Position numbers and translations under genes: made by a program. Below are positions 33,073-42,123 of a stretch of 64,000 nt of DNA, piece after piece; within the stretch, counting starts at the first letter, position 1, and each line of letters starts with the position of its first letter. The DNA lies in contig NZ_WJIB01000006.1 in NCBI RefSeq assembly GCF_019400745.1, forward strand, positions 124,001 to 188,000, read 5' to 3'. The stretch comes from Cohnella sp. CFH 77786 (GTDB lineage Bacteria; Bacillota; Bacilli; Paenibacillales; Paenibacillaceae). Under the pieces are notes generated by a model. That model made no database searches. It was not told the DNA's origin and saw only the letters and a program-made list of their open reading frames with translations.

Positions 33073-34165
33073 ACGGATTCCCGGTTTCCGCCTTCCTCGG
33101 GAGATCGACGACCGGAACGCTCCCGATGACTTTCCCGTCCAACAGGAACACGAGCCGCCCCAGCTGCCCGAAAACGAATTCCAGAGACGACGGGTCGGAC
33201 AGGACGAGCTTGGAGCTTAGCTTCTCCCGCTCGCCCGGCGCGAACGGATAAAGGAACGGAGCGGCCGCGGCGAAAGGAGAGCCGTCGACCGGCTGCCCTT
33301 GCTTCACGACTTCCTTCAGCGGAAAAAACTTGAATCCGTAATCGAGCAGCGCCCGGTGGTCCGCCCAATCGTTGCCGTCATTCAGCGTGACCGCGGCGAG
33401 CTGCTGGCCCGATCGCGTGGCGGAGCTGACGAGCGTGCGCAGCGCCTGCTTGGTGTAGCCGGTCTTCACCCCGTCGGCCCCGTCGTACATCGTCAGCATT
33501 TTATTTTTGTTCACCCATTTGTAGTCCCAGTCTTCATGGGGGTTGGGGGCCGATTTGACGCGGGTTCTCACGATGTCCCTGAATTCGGGGTTCCGGAGGC
33601 AATAAGCCGACAGTCTGGCCAAATCGTTGGCCGACATATAGTGGCCGGGCTGATCAAGCCCGTGGGGGTTGGCGAAATGGCTCTGCGCAAGCCCCAGTTC
33701 CTCGGCTTTGTGGTTCATCAGGAAAACGAAACCTTCGAGGGAGCCGCCCACGTGTTCGGCGATGGCCACGGCGGCGTCGTTGCCCGATCGGAGCATGAGC
33801 CCGTACAGCAAGTTTCGGAGCGTCATTTTCTCGCCCGCCTTGAGGTAGAGCGACGACCCCTCCTTGCCTGCCGCACGCGTGCTCACGGTCACTTTGTCAT
33901 CGAGATGGCCATGCTCGATCGCGACGATGGCCGTCATGATCTTGGTCAGGCTGGCGATTTTCATGGGCTCGTCCCCTCGTTGGGAGAACAGGATCCGACC
34001 GGACGTCACGTCGATCAAGGCGGCCGCCTTGGCATGATTCCCCGGTGCCGGAGGGGCGTCCATGTGGGTCCCTGCTGCCGCAAGAGCGGGAACGTGAAAG
34101 AGAACGGCGACCGCAGCCAAGACGGCCGCCCTTAGGGGCAAGTTTCGGTGACCGGCTGTTTTCAA
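33071..34165 (-). CDS. dacB: D-alanyl-D-alanine carboxypeptidase DacB (spore cortex, PBP5*-type)
   Basis: 364 residues. Signal peptide (about 1-31), the S-x-x-K motif SLTK (S72, K75), SGND and KTGYT of the S11 peptidase/PBP5 family, and a C-terminal beta domain. The DacB type trims cortex peptidoglycan cross-links; assignment to DacB rests on linkage to spmA-spmB. TTG start with GGAGG upstream. A sigma-E-like promoter is at 34208-34236. Confidence 0.92.
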   Translation of the reverse strand: MKTAGHRNLPLRAAVLAAVAVLFHVPALAAAGTHMDAPPAPGNHAKAAALIDVTSGRILFSQRGDEPMKIASLTKIMTAIVAIEHGHLDDKVTVSTRAAGKEGSSLYLKAGEKMTLRNLLYGLMLRSGNDAAVAIAEHVGGSLEGFVFLMNHKAEELGLAQSHFANPHGLDQPGHYMSANDLARLSAYCLRNPEFRDIVRTRVKSAPNPHEDWDYKWVNKNKMLTMYDGADGVKTGYTKQALRTLVSSATRSGQQLAAVTLNDGNDWADHRALLDYGFKFFPLKEVVKQGQPVDGSPFAAAAPFLYPFAPGEREKLSSKLVLSDPSSLEFVFGQLGRLVFLLDGKVIGSVPVVDLPRKAETGNP

Positions 34166-34207
34166 CTGGAGTTCCTCCTCGGCCTCGAAGCCATTATCCT
34201 ATCTTCA

Positions 34208-34236
34208 ATCCTATGCCGGCATGTCCCCAAGTATGA
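34208..34236 (-). promoter_or_regulatory. Sigma-E-like promoter of dacB-spmAB
   Basis: TCATACT, 14 nt, CATAGGAT on the minus strand (6/7 and 6/8 matches to the sigma-E elements), about 43 nt upstream of the TTG. The operon is sigma-E dependent in B. subtilis. Confidence 0.5.
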
Positions 34237-34285
34237 GAACATCGAAGCGGGGATCCCGGCATGAACCGCCGAATCCAAGCAAGCC

Positions 34286-34331
34286 CGCTACGCCGTCTTT
34301 TCGGACGGATAGACGTTTTACCGGGGTGATT
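34286..34331. repeat. Dispersed intergenic element, copy 2
   Basis: Same element as 8359-8405: GCTACGCCGTC, hairpin (here CCGTC/GACGG), then ATAGACGTTTTACCGGGGTGAT. The stem is retained although its bases differ between copies. Confidence 0.65.
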
Positions 34332-34370
34332 CGGTCACGTATCGCGAGAGATAAAGGTTCTGATTCACGT

Positions 34371-34396
34371 AAAAAAGACCGGCCCGTAGGCCGGCT
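34371..34396 (-). terminator. Terminator of ytfJ
   Basis: Stem AGCCGGCC / GGGCCGGT with CTTTTTTA following on the minus strand. Confidence 0.88.
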
Positions 34397-34406
34397 GCTG
34401 CTCGGT

Positions 34407-34922
34407 TCAATTCAAGGGTTCGCGGCCGGTCGGTTTGGACTCGATCGGAACGGTTCCGGCATGGCCTTCGGTCATGGCCGTATGCTGCGCATTCGTCCCC
34501 TGGAACATGTTCTTGACCTTCTCCACCCATTGCGGAGCCGATTCGATGAGCCTCTCCAGAATATGCGTCTGGTTGTCCAGGGGCACGACTTTGACCCCTT
34601 CGGAGCCGACGACGAGAAACGCGATCGGCGTAATGGACACGCCTCCGCCGCTGCCGCCGCCGAAGGGCAGCTGTACCTGCGCGTTGTGGGCGTTCGCCCC
34701 GTTCTGGTTGTGGTTCGGTCCGGCGACTTTCTTGCCGTTCGGGTCATCCGTCGTAAATTCGGAACCGCCCGCGGCGAAGCCGAAGCCGACCCGGCTGATC
34801 GGGATGATGACGCTGCCGTCCGGCGTTTGAACCGGTTCGCCTACGATCGTGTTGACATCGACCATGTCTTTGATATTTTCCATGGCCGTTTGCATAAGAC
34901 CGTTAATCGGATGCATGGACAT
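34407..34922 (-). CDS. ytfJ: GerW family sporulation protein YtfJ
   Basis: 171 residues. YtfJ signature: a helical N-terminus (HPINGLMQTAMENIKDMVDVNTIVGEPV), VGFGFAAGGSEF, a Gly-rich segment (GGGSGGGVSITP) and FLVVGSEGVKVVP. ATG at 34922 with AAGGAGG upstream. In the B. cereus group and B. subtilis it is a forespore/spore protein. A sigma-F-like promoter is at 34975-35004. Confidence 0.94.
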   Translation of the reverse strand: MSMHPINGLMQTAMENIKDMVDVNTIVGEPVQTPDGSVIIPISRVGFGFAAGGSEFTTDDPNGKKVAGPNHNQNGANAHNAQVQLPFGGGSGGGVSITPIAFLVVGSEGVKVVPLDNQTHILERLIESAPQWVEKVKNMFQGTNAQHTAMTEGHAGTVPIESKPTGREPLN

Positions 34923-34974
34923 CGTTTTTCCTCCTTGGTGTCCGTGGTTCTTGCTTTCTCCAACATGCAAGCAT

Positions 34975-35004
34975 TAGCATTCGCCAACTTGGCTTTTTTT
35001 ATGA
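34975..35004 (-). promoter_or_regulatory. Sigma-F-like promoter of ytfJ
   Basis: TCATA, 15 nt, GCGAATGCTA on the minus strand: 4/5 and 8/10 matches to the sigma-F elements (GYWTA, GGnRAnAnTW). About 53-82 nt upstream of the ATG and just after the ytfI stop. Confidence 0.45.
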
Positions 35005-35026
35005 ACCGCAAATTCTGAATGACGGC

Positions 35027-35689
35027 TCATGCCGATTGCGGCCCCCGCAGCCAGCCGCGCCATTTCCGCCAGGATTGCCGCAAGCCGGGGTGCCGGAATC
35101 CGAGGTGAAGCACGGACATGGCGAATGCGCCCGCCCGAACCTCGAAGTCCGCTTCCCAAACCATGCTGAACTCTTCGGCATGATACACGGGTTCGATAGC
35201 GCCGTAAGGCTTCGTTTTCAGGTTAACCCATTGCCCGACGATCCCGATCGCCCACCCGTACACCGACCACAGCAGACCGCTCAAAATAGCCGTAGACGAC
35301 GCTTCCCCGGTTCCGACGCGGAAATCGAAGCGAAACCGGGTACAGTTCACGTTACGTATCATGTCCCGCAGCCAAGGGCTGATCTCCCGCCATAGCTTCA
35401 GAACGTCTGCCGCGACCCGCCATTTGCTCATCGACATGCGGGGCCGCCCCACGACTCTTTCGAGCGACTTCTTATCGAAGAGTATGTTCGCTCCGAGGAA
35501 CATGATCGAAGGGACGATCGCCCGGTAACGGTAAGCCCCGTACAACGCCCGGACGATGACGGTCAGCTGATCCGATTCCCCGCTGCGGGAATAGCGGATC
35601 CGGATCCTGATGCGGGAAAAGGCCAACAGCAGCGTCAAAGCGACCAACACGGCCAATGCGGCCAACCCGATCCATAACCAAAAGGCCAT
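35027..35689 (-). CDS. DUF2953 family protein (YtfI-like)
   Basis: 220 residues. N-terminal membrane helix (LAALAVLVALTLLLAF), then a conserved domain (FDFRVGTGEASSTAILSGLLWSVYG) and a basic tail. Upstream of ytfJ as ytfI is in Bacillus. Function unknown; likely sporulation-associated by linkage. Confidence 0.85.
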   Translation of the reverse strand: MAFWLWIGLAALAVLVALTLLLAFSRIRIRIRYSRSGESDQLTVIVRALYGAYRYRAIVPSIMFLGANILFDKKSLERVVGRPRMSMSKWRVAADVLKLWREISPWLRDMIRNVNCTRFRFDFRVGTGEASSTAILSGLLWSVYGWAIGIVGQWVNLKTKPYGAIEPVYHAEEFSMVWEADFEVRAGAFAMSVLHLGFRHPGLRQSWRKWRGWLRGPQSA

Positions 35690-35754
35690 ACCTTCCCCGC
35701 CTTTCCTCGGGATAGTATGGCCTGATGGCTAAGCTTCATTCCTTTGGCATGTTT

Positions 35755-36372
35755 TCAGGGCGCTTCCAGTTCCCTCTGCACGTCTTCCAGGGAAAGCTGG
35801 CGTCCTTCAATCCGTTCGAACAGCATTTTCGTCCGTTCCTCGAGTTCGTCGTCGTCTTCCGATGCGACCGGATCCGGAAGCTGGTCCAGACTGGACAAGC
35901 CGAAATAGTCGAGAAACGCCTTGGTCGTGCCGTACAGGATCGGACGCCCTAACGCGTCGGCTCGCCCGACTTCCTCGATCAAATCTTTCGCCACGAGCGT
36001 ATGGATGGCGCGGTCGGCTTTAACCCCGCGGATTTCCTCGATCTCGATGCGGGTGATCGGCTGCCGGTACGCGATGATGGACAACGTTTCCAGCGCCGCC
36101 TGGGACAAGGAGGACCGGGACGGCGAGTAGGCCAGCTTCTCGAAGTAAGGCGCATGCTCCGTCACCGTCGTGAGCCGGAACCCGCCCGCCACTTCGGCGA
36201 TCCGGAGTCCTCGCCCATCGCGCACGAAATCCTGCTGCAGGTCGCGAAGCACGTCATGCACGACCTCGGGATCCATTTCCACGACTTCCGCCATCGTTTT
36301 GGCGTTCAGCCCTTCTTCCCCGGAAACGAACAGCAGCCCTTCAAGTACCGATTTCAATGTCGAATAGTCCAT
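35755..36372 (-). CDS. scpB: Segregation and condensation protein B
   Basis: 205 residues with tandem winged-helix domains (ALETLSIIAYRQPITRIEIEEIRGV). Partner of ScpA and SMC in chromosome condensation. ATG at 36372 with AAAGGAGGG upstream, inside the end of scpA (32-nt overlap). Confidence 0.96.
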   Translation of the reverse strand: MDYSTLKSVLEGLLFVSGEEGLNAKTMAEVVEMDPEVVHDVLRDLQQDFVRDGRGLRIAEVAGGFRLTTVTEHAPYFEKLAYSPSRSSLSQAALETLSIIAYRQPITRIEIEEIRGVKADRAIHTLVAKDLIEEVGRADALGRPILYGTTKAFLDYFGLSSLDQLPDPVASEDDDELEERTKMLFERIEGRQLSLEDVQRELEAP

Positions 36373-37129
36373 CTTCGCCCTCCTTTCCGGTCCACGACAC
36401 CACGATCTCGTCAAACAGACGGTTCTGGTGGCAGGATACCCATCCTTTCCTCATGAGTTCAAGCAGCGCCAGGAACGTGACGACGATTTCCTGCCGGTCC
36501 ATCGTGTCTCCGATCATCTGGGAGAACAGCATTCTCCCTTCCGGACGGGTCTTGATCGTCAGAATGATATCGCCCATGCGGTCCTTGACGGAAATTTCGT
36601 CCCGCCGGATCGCGGTCACCCGGTTGCGGCCCGCCATTCTCCTCATGGCGCGGCGGAACGCCTGGATCAAGTCGTCGACATGCAAGCCTTCGACCGGGTT
36701 CGAAAGCTTGTCCGGCTGGAACGCCGACAGGTCCGCGGCCTCCCGCGTGAACACCTGGCTGCGCTCCCACTCCTTGTCGCGGAGCTGGCCCGCGATCGAT
36801 TTGTATTTGCGGTATTCGATCAGCTTGCGGATCAGTTCTTCGCGAGGATCGAGATCCGCGTCGTCTTCCGCGGTAATCCAAGGCTCTTCCGTCACCGGAG
36901 GTTTCGGCAGAAGGAGACGGCTCTTCATCGACAGGAGCGTCGCGGCCATGACGAGGAACTCGCTCGTGATATCGAGTTCGAGCTCCTGCATGGCGTCCAG
37001 ATATTCGATGTATTGGTCGGTGATTTCGCTGATGGAAATATCCTGGATATCGATTTCCGCTTTGTCGATCAAATGGAGAAGCAGGTCCAGCGGACCTTCG
37101 AACGTCTCCAGCTTATACAGCACCGTCAC
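36341..37129 (-). CDS. scpA: Segregation and condensation protein A (kleisin)
   Basis: 262 residues. Kleisin N-terminus (FEGPLDLLLHLIDKAEIDIQDI), acidic middle and C-terminal winged helix (VTFLALLELMRKGWV) that binds the SMC head. The start lies 53 nt after the ribH stop. Confidence 0.96.
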   Translation of the reverse strand: MTVLYKLETFEGPLDLLLHLIDKAEIDIQDISISEITDQYIEYLDAMQELELDITSEFLVMAATLLSMKSRLLLPKPPVTEEPWITAEDDADLDPREELIRKLIEYRKYKSIAGQLRDKEWERSQVFTREAADLSAFQPDKLSNPVEGLHVDDLIQAFRRAMRRMAGRNRVTAIRRDEISVKDRMGDIILTIKTRPEGRMLFSQMIGDTMDRQEIVVTFLALLELMRKGWVSCHQNRLFDEIVVSWTGKEGEDGLFDIEIGT

Positions 37130-37182
37130 GCCGGCGTCTCATCCTTTCGAAACTTCCGCGGCGGTCTGCCTGCGGAAACGAT

Positions 37183-37653
37183 TCAGCCCTTCAGGGCGCG
37201 CGTCAAATTCGCCATCTCGATCGCGGAAGCTGCCGCCTCCCAGCCTTTGTTGCCGGCTTTCGTCCCGGCGCGCTCGACGGCTTGCTCGATGCTGTCGGTC
37301 GTCAGTACGCCGAATATCGTCGGCACGCCCGTTTTCAGCGCGACGGCGGCGACGCCTTTGGCCGCTTCGTTGCACACGTAGTCAAAATGCGGGGTCGATC
37401 CCCGGATGACCGCCCCGAGCGTGATGACCGCGTCGAATTTGCCGCTTTCCGCCATTTTCTGGGCGATAAACGGGATTTCGAACGCGCCCGGCACGTAGGC
37501 GATCTCCACTTCGCCCTCTTCCGCGCCGTGCCGCTTCAGCGCGTCCAAGGCGCCGGAGAGCAGCTTAGACGTAATGAATTCGTTGAATCTCCCTACTACG
37601 ATACCATATCTTAATCCTTTTGAGACCAAATGTCCTTCATGAATGATGCTCAT
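37183..37653 (-). CDS. ribH: 6,7-dimethyl-8-ribityllumazine synthase
   Basis: 156 residues. Lumazine synthase motifs [20 protein letters not shown] and [11 protein letters not shown]. Condenses the pyrimidine from RibD with the butanone phosphate from RibBA. Last gene of ribD-ribE-ribBA-ribH under the FMN riboswitch. Confidence 0.97.
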   Translation of the reverse strand: MSIIHEGHLVSKGLRYGIVVGRFNEFITSKLLSGALDALKRHGAEEGEVEIAYVPGAFEIPFIAQKMAESGKFDAVITLGAVIRGSTPHFDYVCNEAAKGVAAVALKTGVPTIFGVLTTDSIEQAVERAGTKAGNKGWEAAASAIEMANLTRALKG

Positions 37654-37659
37654 TTGCCT

Positions 37660-38943
37660 TCATCCTCTCTTTGTCGTCAGGTTCGGTTGTTCGTTTTGCT
37701 CGATATTGTCCAAGGCATCCGCCGCTCCGGCCTCGTCCGGAAACGACAGGATATGGCCGAGCTTCGCTTTCTTCGTATGCAAGTAGCGGGTGTTGTCCAC
37801 GTTCTCCTGGATCTGGAGCGGGACGCGTTCGACGACCTGCAGGCCGTACCCGTCGAGCCCTTTGATTTTCCGGGGATTGTTCGTCATCAGCCGGATTTTG
37901 CGCACCCCGATGTCCTTCAGGATCTGGGCGCCGATTCCGTAATCCCTCAGATCGGGGGCAAAGCCCAATTTAACATTCGCCTCGACGGTGTCCAATCCCT
38001 GCTCCTGCAGCTCATAAGCCCGCAATTTATTGATCAGGCCGATCCCGCGTCCTTCTTGGCGCATGTACAGCAGCACGCCGCAGCCCTCTTCCTCGATCTG
38101 ACGCAAGGCCGCGTCGAGCTGGGGACCGCAATCGCACCGGTGCGAGTGGAATACGTCTCCTGTCAGGCATTCGGAATGAACGCGCACGAGAATCGGCTGG
38201 CTGCTGTCGATGGTGCCTTTGACCAGCGCGACATGCTCTTTGGAGTCGACGACGTTCGTGTAGGCGATGGCCCGGAATACGCCGTGATCGGTCGGCATCC
38301 GTACTTCGACCTCGCGGCTCACGAGCTTCTCCTTCTCGTTGCGATAGCGGATCAGGTCCTGGATCGTGATCAGCTTAAGGCCGTGATGCCGCTTGAATTC
38401 GATCAGGTCGGGCAGGCGGGCCATCGTGCCGTCCTCCTTGATCACCTCGCAGATGACTGCGGCGGGAGTGGATCCGCACATCCGGGCGAGATCGACCGCC
38501 GCTTCCGTATGGCCAGCCCGGCGCAAGACGCCGCCCTTCTTGGCGATGAGCGGGAAGATATGGCCGGGTCTTCGGAAGTCCGAAGGCCTCGCCGAGGGGT
38601 CGATCAGCGCTTTGACCGTATCCGAGCGTTCCTTGGCGGAGATTCCGGTCGTCGTGGAAACATGGTCTACCGAGACGGTGAATGCCGTGCCGTGGTAGTC
38701 CGTGTTGTGCGACACCATCGGGGGAAGGTCCAGCGCTTCGGCGCGCTCCTGCTCGATCGGAACGCAGACGAGTCCCCGGGCTTCCTTGATCATGAAATTG
38801 ATGACGTCCGGCGTCGCCTTCTCGGCCAGCGCCACCAGGTCTCCCTCGTTCTCCCGGTCTTCGTCGTCGACGACGACGACGACCTTGCCCATCATCAAAT
38901 CGTAAATCGCTTCTTCGATCGGATCGAACGACTTATTGTCCAT
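37660..38943 (-). CDS. ribBA: Bifunctional DHBP synthase / GTP cyclohydrolase II
   Basis: 427 residues. N-terminal RibB half ([11 protein letters not shown] near residue 26; [11 protein letters not shown]) and C-terminal RibA half with the zinc ligands [15 protein letters not shown] and RQEGRGIGL. It supplies both precursors of riboflavin. Its start is 20 nt after the ribE stop. Confidence 0.97.
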   Translation of the reverse strand: MDNKSFDPIEEAIYDLMMGKVVVVVDDEDRENEGDLVALAEKATPDVINFMIKEARGLVCVPIEQERAEALDLPPMVSHNTDYHGTAFTVSVDHVSTTTGISAKERSDTVKALIDPSARPSDFRRPGHIFPLIAKKGGVLRRAGHTEAAVDLARMCGSTPAAVICEVIKEDGTMARLPDLIEFKRHHGLKLITIQDLIRYRNEKEKLVSREVEVRMPTDHGVFRAIAYTNVVDSKEHVALVKGTIDSSQPILVRVHSECLTGDVFHSHRCDCGPQLDAALRQIEEEGCGVLLYMRQEGRGIGLINKLRAYELQEQGLDTVEANVKLGFAPDLRDYGIGAQILKDIGVRKIRLMTNNPRKIKGLDGYGLQVVERVPLQIQENVDNTRYLHTKKAKLGHILSFPDEAGAADALDNIEQNEQPNLTTKRG

Positions 38944-38963
38944 CTTGCATACCCCCTTCGTCG

Positions 38964-39632
38964 TCAGTCCAAGAACCCGTTCTCGCGGAGCATCGCTTCC
39001 GATAAGCCGGACCTTCTGTTGTTCGTAGTGCGTTCCCGCAAGCTGAGCAGATGGTCGACGTATTTGCCCAAAATGTCGTTCTCGATGTTGACCGTGTCCC
39101 CGGCTCGTTTGTGCTGCAGAGCGGTCTGCTTGAGCGTATGCGGAATGATGGAGACCGCAAGCGTTCCCGCGCCGCGATCCACGTCGACGACCGTAAGGCT
39201 GATTCCGTCGAGCGTGATCGAGCCTTGCGGCACGACCGTCCGCAGCAGATGTTCCCCATGAGGCTCGACGGTGAAGACGACCGCGTTCGCCTCGGGTTTG
39301 CGGCTCCGGATCGCTCCCGTTCCGTCCACGTGGCCCTGCACGATATGGCCGCCGTAACGCCCGCCGGCCATCATCGCGCGCTCCAGATTGACGGGGCTGC
39401 CGGGCTGAAGCTCGCGCAGGTTCGTATGTCGGTACGTCTCCGGCATGACGTCGACGGAGAAGGAAGCGCGGTCGAACGAGATCACCGTCAGGCAGACGCC
39501 GTTCACGGAGATGCTGTCGCCAAGCTTCACGTCAGCCAGGATTTCGCTTGCCGCGATGGTCAACACCATCGCTTCGCCTTGCCGCTGTACGGAACGCAGC
39601 GAGCCGATTTCTTCGATGAGTCCCGTGAACAT
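38964..39632 (-). CDS. ribE: Riboflavin synthase, alpha subunit
   Basis: 222 residues. Two lumazine-binding domains starting [12 protein letters not shown] and [10 protein letters not shown], the typical internal duplication. Dismutates two lumazines to riboflavin. ATG at 39632 with GAAGGGGAG upstream, 4 nt after the ribD stop. Confidence 0.97.
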   Translation of the reverse strand: MFTGLIEEIGSLRSVQRQGEAMVLTIAASEILADVKLGDSISVNGVCLTVISFDRASFSVDVMPETYRHTNLRELQPGSPVNLERAMMAGGRYGGHIVQGHVDGTGAIRSRKPEANAVVFTVEPHGEHLLRTVVPQGSITLDGISLTVVDVDRGAGTLAVSIIPHTLKQTALQHKRAGDTVNIENDILGKYVDHLLSLRERTTNNRRSGLSEAMLRENGFLD

Positions 39633-39636
39633 CGGC

Positions 39637-40758
39637 TCACTCCCCTTCTTCGTCATGGACGGGTGTATATTCCGGGTACCCGGTGACGCACCAGTCATCT
39701 CCGTAGTGTTCGACGGAAACCCGGCGCAGCTGGAGCGCGTCCGACATCCGGTTCGGACCCGCGAACGCGAAGGCGGATACGGCCCCGGAGGCCCCGACGA
39801 TCTTCGGCGCGTAGAACAGCATGACCTTGTCGACCAATCCGGCTTGCAGCATCGCGCCGTTCAGCGCTCCGCCTCCTTCCAGGAGTATCGATCCGATCTC
39901 CCGGCGTCCGAGCTCTTGCATGGCGTAGACCAGGTTGACCCGTTCGCCGTCTCCGCACCGGATGATCTCGGCTCCCTTGTCGCGCAGCCGTTTCTCCGAT
40001 TCCGCGCTGGCGCGCTCGGTCGTCAGAATCCAAGTCGGCGCTTCGCCGCCGAACACGCGAAGCGTTTCCGGCAGGTCCAGCGAGGAGTCGACGAGGATGC
40101 GAACCGGATTCAAGGCGGGAACGCTCAGCCTCGTCGTCAGCTCCGGGTCATCCGCTATTACCGTAGCCTTGCCCACCATGATCGCCTGGTGGCGATGGCG
40201 CAGCGTATGCACGGCTTGGCGGGCTTCCGGGCCGGTGATCCACCGGCTGTGGCCGGTTTTCGTCGCGATCCGGCCGTCCAGCGTCACGGCCGTCTTCAGC
40301 GTGACGAACGGAAGACCGGAAACGATATACTTGACGAAGGCTTCGTTCAACGCTTTCGCGCGCCCTTCCAACACGCCGACCGCCGTCTCCACGCCGCGGT
40401 CCCGAAGCCGCTGAATGCCGCGGCCCGCCACCGCCGGATTCGGATCGGTCATGGCGACCACCACGCGGGACACCTTCTCCGCGATCAGACGTTCGCAGCA
40501 GGGCGGCGTTCGGCCGTGATGGCTGCACGGCTCCAGCGTCACGTACGCCGTCGCTCCTTCCGCTTCCGCGCCCGCCATGTTCAGAGCATGGACTTCCGCA
40601 TGCCCTTCGCCCCGGCGGAGGTGGGCTCCCATGCCGACGATCCGGCCGTTCTTGACCACGACGCACCCGACGGCGGGATTGATGCCCGTCTGGCCGGCGA
40701 CTCCTTCCGCCAGCTCAAGCGCCAGCCGCATGTAGAACTCGTCATTCAGCAACTCCAT
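39637..40758 (-). CDS. ribD: Bifunctional pyrimidine deaminase/reductase RibD
   Basis: 373 residues. Deaminase half with zinc site HAEVHALNMAG and PCSHHGRTPPCCE; reductase half from about residue 150 (FVTLKTAVTLDGRIA, ILLEGGGALNGAML). ATG at 40758 with GGAGAGAGG upstream; a longer open frame enters the leader and is not used. First gene of the rib operon. Confidence 0.97.
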   Translation of the reverse strand: MELLNDEFYMRLALELAEGVAGQTGINPAVGCVVVKNGRIVGMGAHLRRGEGHAEVHALNMAGAEAEGATAYVTLEPCSHHGRTPPCCERLIAEKVSRVVVAMTDPNPAVAGRGIQRLRDRGVETAVGVLEGRAKALNEAFVKYIVSGLPFVTLKTAVTLDGRIATKTGHSRWITGPEARQAVHTLRHRHQAIMVGKATVIADDPELTTRLSVPALNPVRILVDSSLDLPETLRVFGGEAPTWILTTERASAESEKRLRDKGAEIIRCGDGERVNLVYAMQELGRREIGSILLEGGGALNGAMLQAGLVDKVMLFYAPKIVGASGAVSAFAFAGPNRMSDALQLRRVSVEHYGDDWCVTGYPEYTPVHDEEGE

Positions 40759-40820
40759 GAAGTTTCCTCTCTCCTTCCCTTTCGGAGGTTGATTCGAGCA
40801 CTGAACGAATCCCCCGGTTA

Positions 40821-40854
40821 AACCAAGAAAGCCCCCGGCCGCTTGCCGGGGGCT
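40821..40854 (-). terminator. Leader terminator before ribD (riboswitch expression platform candidate)
   Basis: AGCCCCCGGC, AAGC, GGCCGGGGGCT, then TTCTTGG on the minus strand, about 70 nt upstream of ribD and about 200 nt after the aptamer. Confidence 0.8.
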
Positions 40855-40975
40855 GAAACACAGCATCAAATAGACCGTAGATCCGCGTCCGATCCCAAAC
40901 CGGTTCCCGAAATACGCCTTTTGCGTGCATGAAACCACAGGCATGTCGAAGGAAAGCATCCAAGCTACATTTGTG

Positions 40976-40996
40976 AAAAAAGGAACAAACAATTCC
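40976..40996 (-). terminator. Second, A+T-rich terminator-like hairpin in the rib leader
   Basis: AGGAA / TTCCT stem with 6-nt loop followed by TTTTTT on the minus strand, between the FMN aptamer and the G+C-rich terminator. Confidence 0.45.
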
Positions 40997-41059
40997 TCAA
41001 TCACGCATGTGAAAGGACGCCTAACGGTATGGCATCAGAGCGCGGTTGGCCGCGCTGCG

Positions 41060-41243
41060 CTTCCTTCTCCCATCCAGACTGTCACTGTCGGTCCCGGATT
41101 CGCACCGGGTCCACCGTCATCCCTGCGCGGTTGCGCTCAGGAAATGCCGGGTCACGGACTAACGGCCGCGCGGGTCGCTGCGTGCTCCCGTACGCTTGGC
41201 CGATCACCGCCGGTGGGGAATTGCACCCCGCCCCGAAGGTAAG
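41060..41243 (-). ncRNA. FMN riboswitch (RFN element)
   Basis: The minus strand carries the RFN signatures: CTTCGGGGCGGGGTG followed by CAATTCCCCACCGGCGGT at the 5' side, and CAGTCTGGATGGGAGAAGG at the 3' side, with the variable helices between. It senses FMN and lowers transcription of the downstream rib operon. Confidence 0.97.
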
Positions 41244-41256
41244 CTGATTGAGTGAA

Positions 41257-41285
41257 AGTTTACCACCGGGGCTTGAAAATTGCAA
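41257..41285 (-). promoter_or_regulatory. Promoter of the rib operon
   Basis: TTGCAA, 17 nt, TAAACT on the minus strand, a few nucleotides upstream of the FMN aptamer. Confidence 0.75.
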
Positions 41286-41315
41286 GACCGCTTTTCCGCT
41301 GCCGCCTTTTCTCGG

Positions 41316-41510
41316 CTATACCACGTAAGGTTCGCCTCGCTCCCTCTTCACCTCCGCCTTGGACAAATACCAGCTCCCTCCGCGATCGTCGTTGCCCTGA
41401 TAGAACAAATAGGTCCTCTGATCTACATCCTCAAACACGAACGGATGTCCGGACTCGTTTTCGGCAATAGGCGATTGGCCGGTTCCTTGCTTTCCCCGGG
41501 CGAGTATCAT
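41316..41510 (-). pseudogene. 3' remnant of a glycoside hydrolase-like gene
   Basis: The frame encodes HPFVFEDVDQRTYLFYQGN followed by DDRGGSWYLSKAEV. This resembles the last blade of five-bladed beta-propeller glycosidases (GH43/GH130-like), which commonly end with an FEDxxGxxYLFYQG motif. A TAG stop lies 4 codons upstream of the first ATG and no signal or catalytic residues remain, so it is a truncated C-terminal fragment. It sits between the rib promoter and a divergent small gene. Confidence 0.5.
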
Positions 41511-41549
41511 GTGGTGATCCTACCTAACCGCAGGAGAGGAGAAGGAAAA

Positions 41550-41783
41550 TTGCACGATACGGCTTTGAGAAACCATGTGCTCGGCACCGTTTCGCCGGTG
41601 GTCCGTTACGGGTTGTGGGAAATGCAGTACACATCCGTCACGCACGCCATGCTTGAAGTCTCCGCCATCACCTATTTGATGGGGAGAGGGTATGACTTTC
41701 CAACCGCCCGGCGCATTGTTGAGTCATGGGAGGTTCACGAATCGTTTCCGCCTTATCAGCTGACACCGGGATACCGGCGGTAA
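41550..41783 (+). CDS. Uncharacterised 77-residue protein
   Basis: TTG start at 41550 with GGAGAAGG upstream (HDTALRNHVLGTVSPVVRYG... ESFPPYQLTPGYRR). Compact, probably helical; no family recognised. Longer in-frame extension upstream is antisense to the glycosidase remnant and was left out. Confidence 0.6.
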   Translation: MHDTALRNHVLGTVSPVVRYGLWEMQYTSVTHAMLEVSAITYLMGRGYDFPTARRIVESWEVHESFPPYQLTPGYRR

Positions 41784-41874
41784 GGGACACTCACGCCGAG
41801 GCTGATCCTGGCGCATACGAAGCCGGGTGTAAGCGCACGATACGGGAGAGGATATTCAAGAAAGGCGGATGCCC

Positions 41875-42033
41875 ATGAACGATAGCCTTGAGCAACAAGA
41901 TGCTTCACAACACGGGAACGGTCCGAAACCGAAAGTAAAGCTCGTGGCGAAAATGCCGGGGGACGACGAGCTGCCGGAGCGGAACGAGGAGATGAAGAAG
42001 ACCGACGGATACGAGGGCTCTTGCGGCATGTAG
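41875..42033 (+). CDS. Small hydrophilic 52-residue protein
   Basis: MNDSLEQQDASQHGNGPKPK ... ending GYEGSCGM. Ribosome site AAAGGCGG lies 7-9 nt upstream of this ATG (an in-frame ATG at 41869 is too close). Disordered, charged, single Cys near the C-terminus. Probably cotranscribed with the 77-residue gene and ends at a strong terminator. Confidence 0.5.
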   Translation: MNDSLEQQDASQHGNGPKPKVKLVAKMPGDDELPERNEEMKKTDGYEGSCGM

Positions 42034-42058
42034 TGGAAACAGCCGTTACGAACGAGAG

Positions 42059-42105
42059 CAAAAACGCCTGAAACCGGCATGGGGAGCCGGGTTTCAGGCG
42101 TTTTT
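42059..42105. terminator. Bidirectional terminator between the small genes and ppiB
   Basis: AACGCCTGAAACC..GGC paired with GCC..GGGTTTCAGGCGTT, with A/T runs on both sides. It serves both converging units. Confidence 0.9.
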
Positions 42106-42123
42106 GATGCATGGCGGCATAGC

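Noticed and set aside
33073..33368. A long N-terminal extension of SpmA
   Set aside because: The frame stays open through the tandem repeats and antisense to nothing functional; it overlaps the dacB 3' end, and the ATG at 32927 has a strong ribosome site.
41280..41549. 90-codon N-terminal extension of the 77-residue plus-strand ORF
   Set aside because: It is antisense to the glycosidase remnant and lacks a ribosome site; the TTG at 41550 has one.
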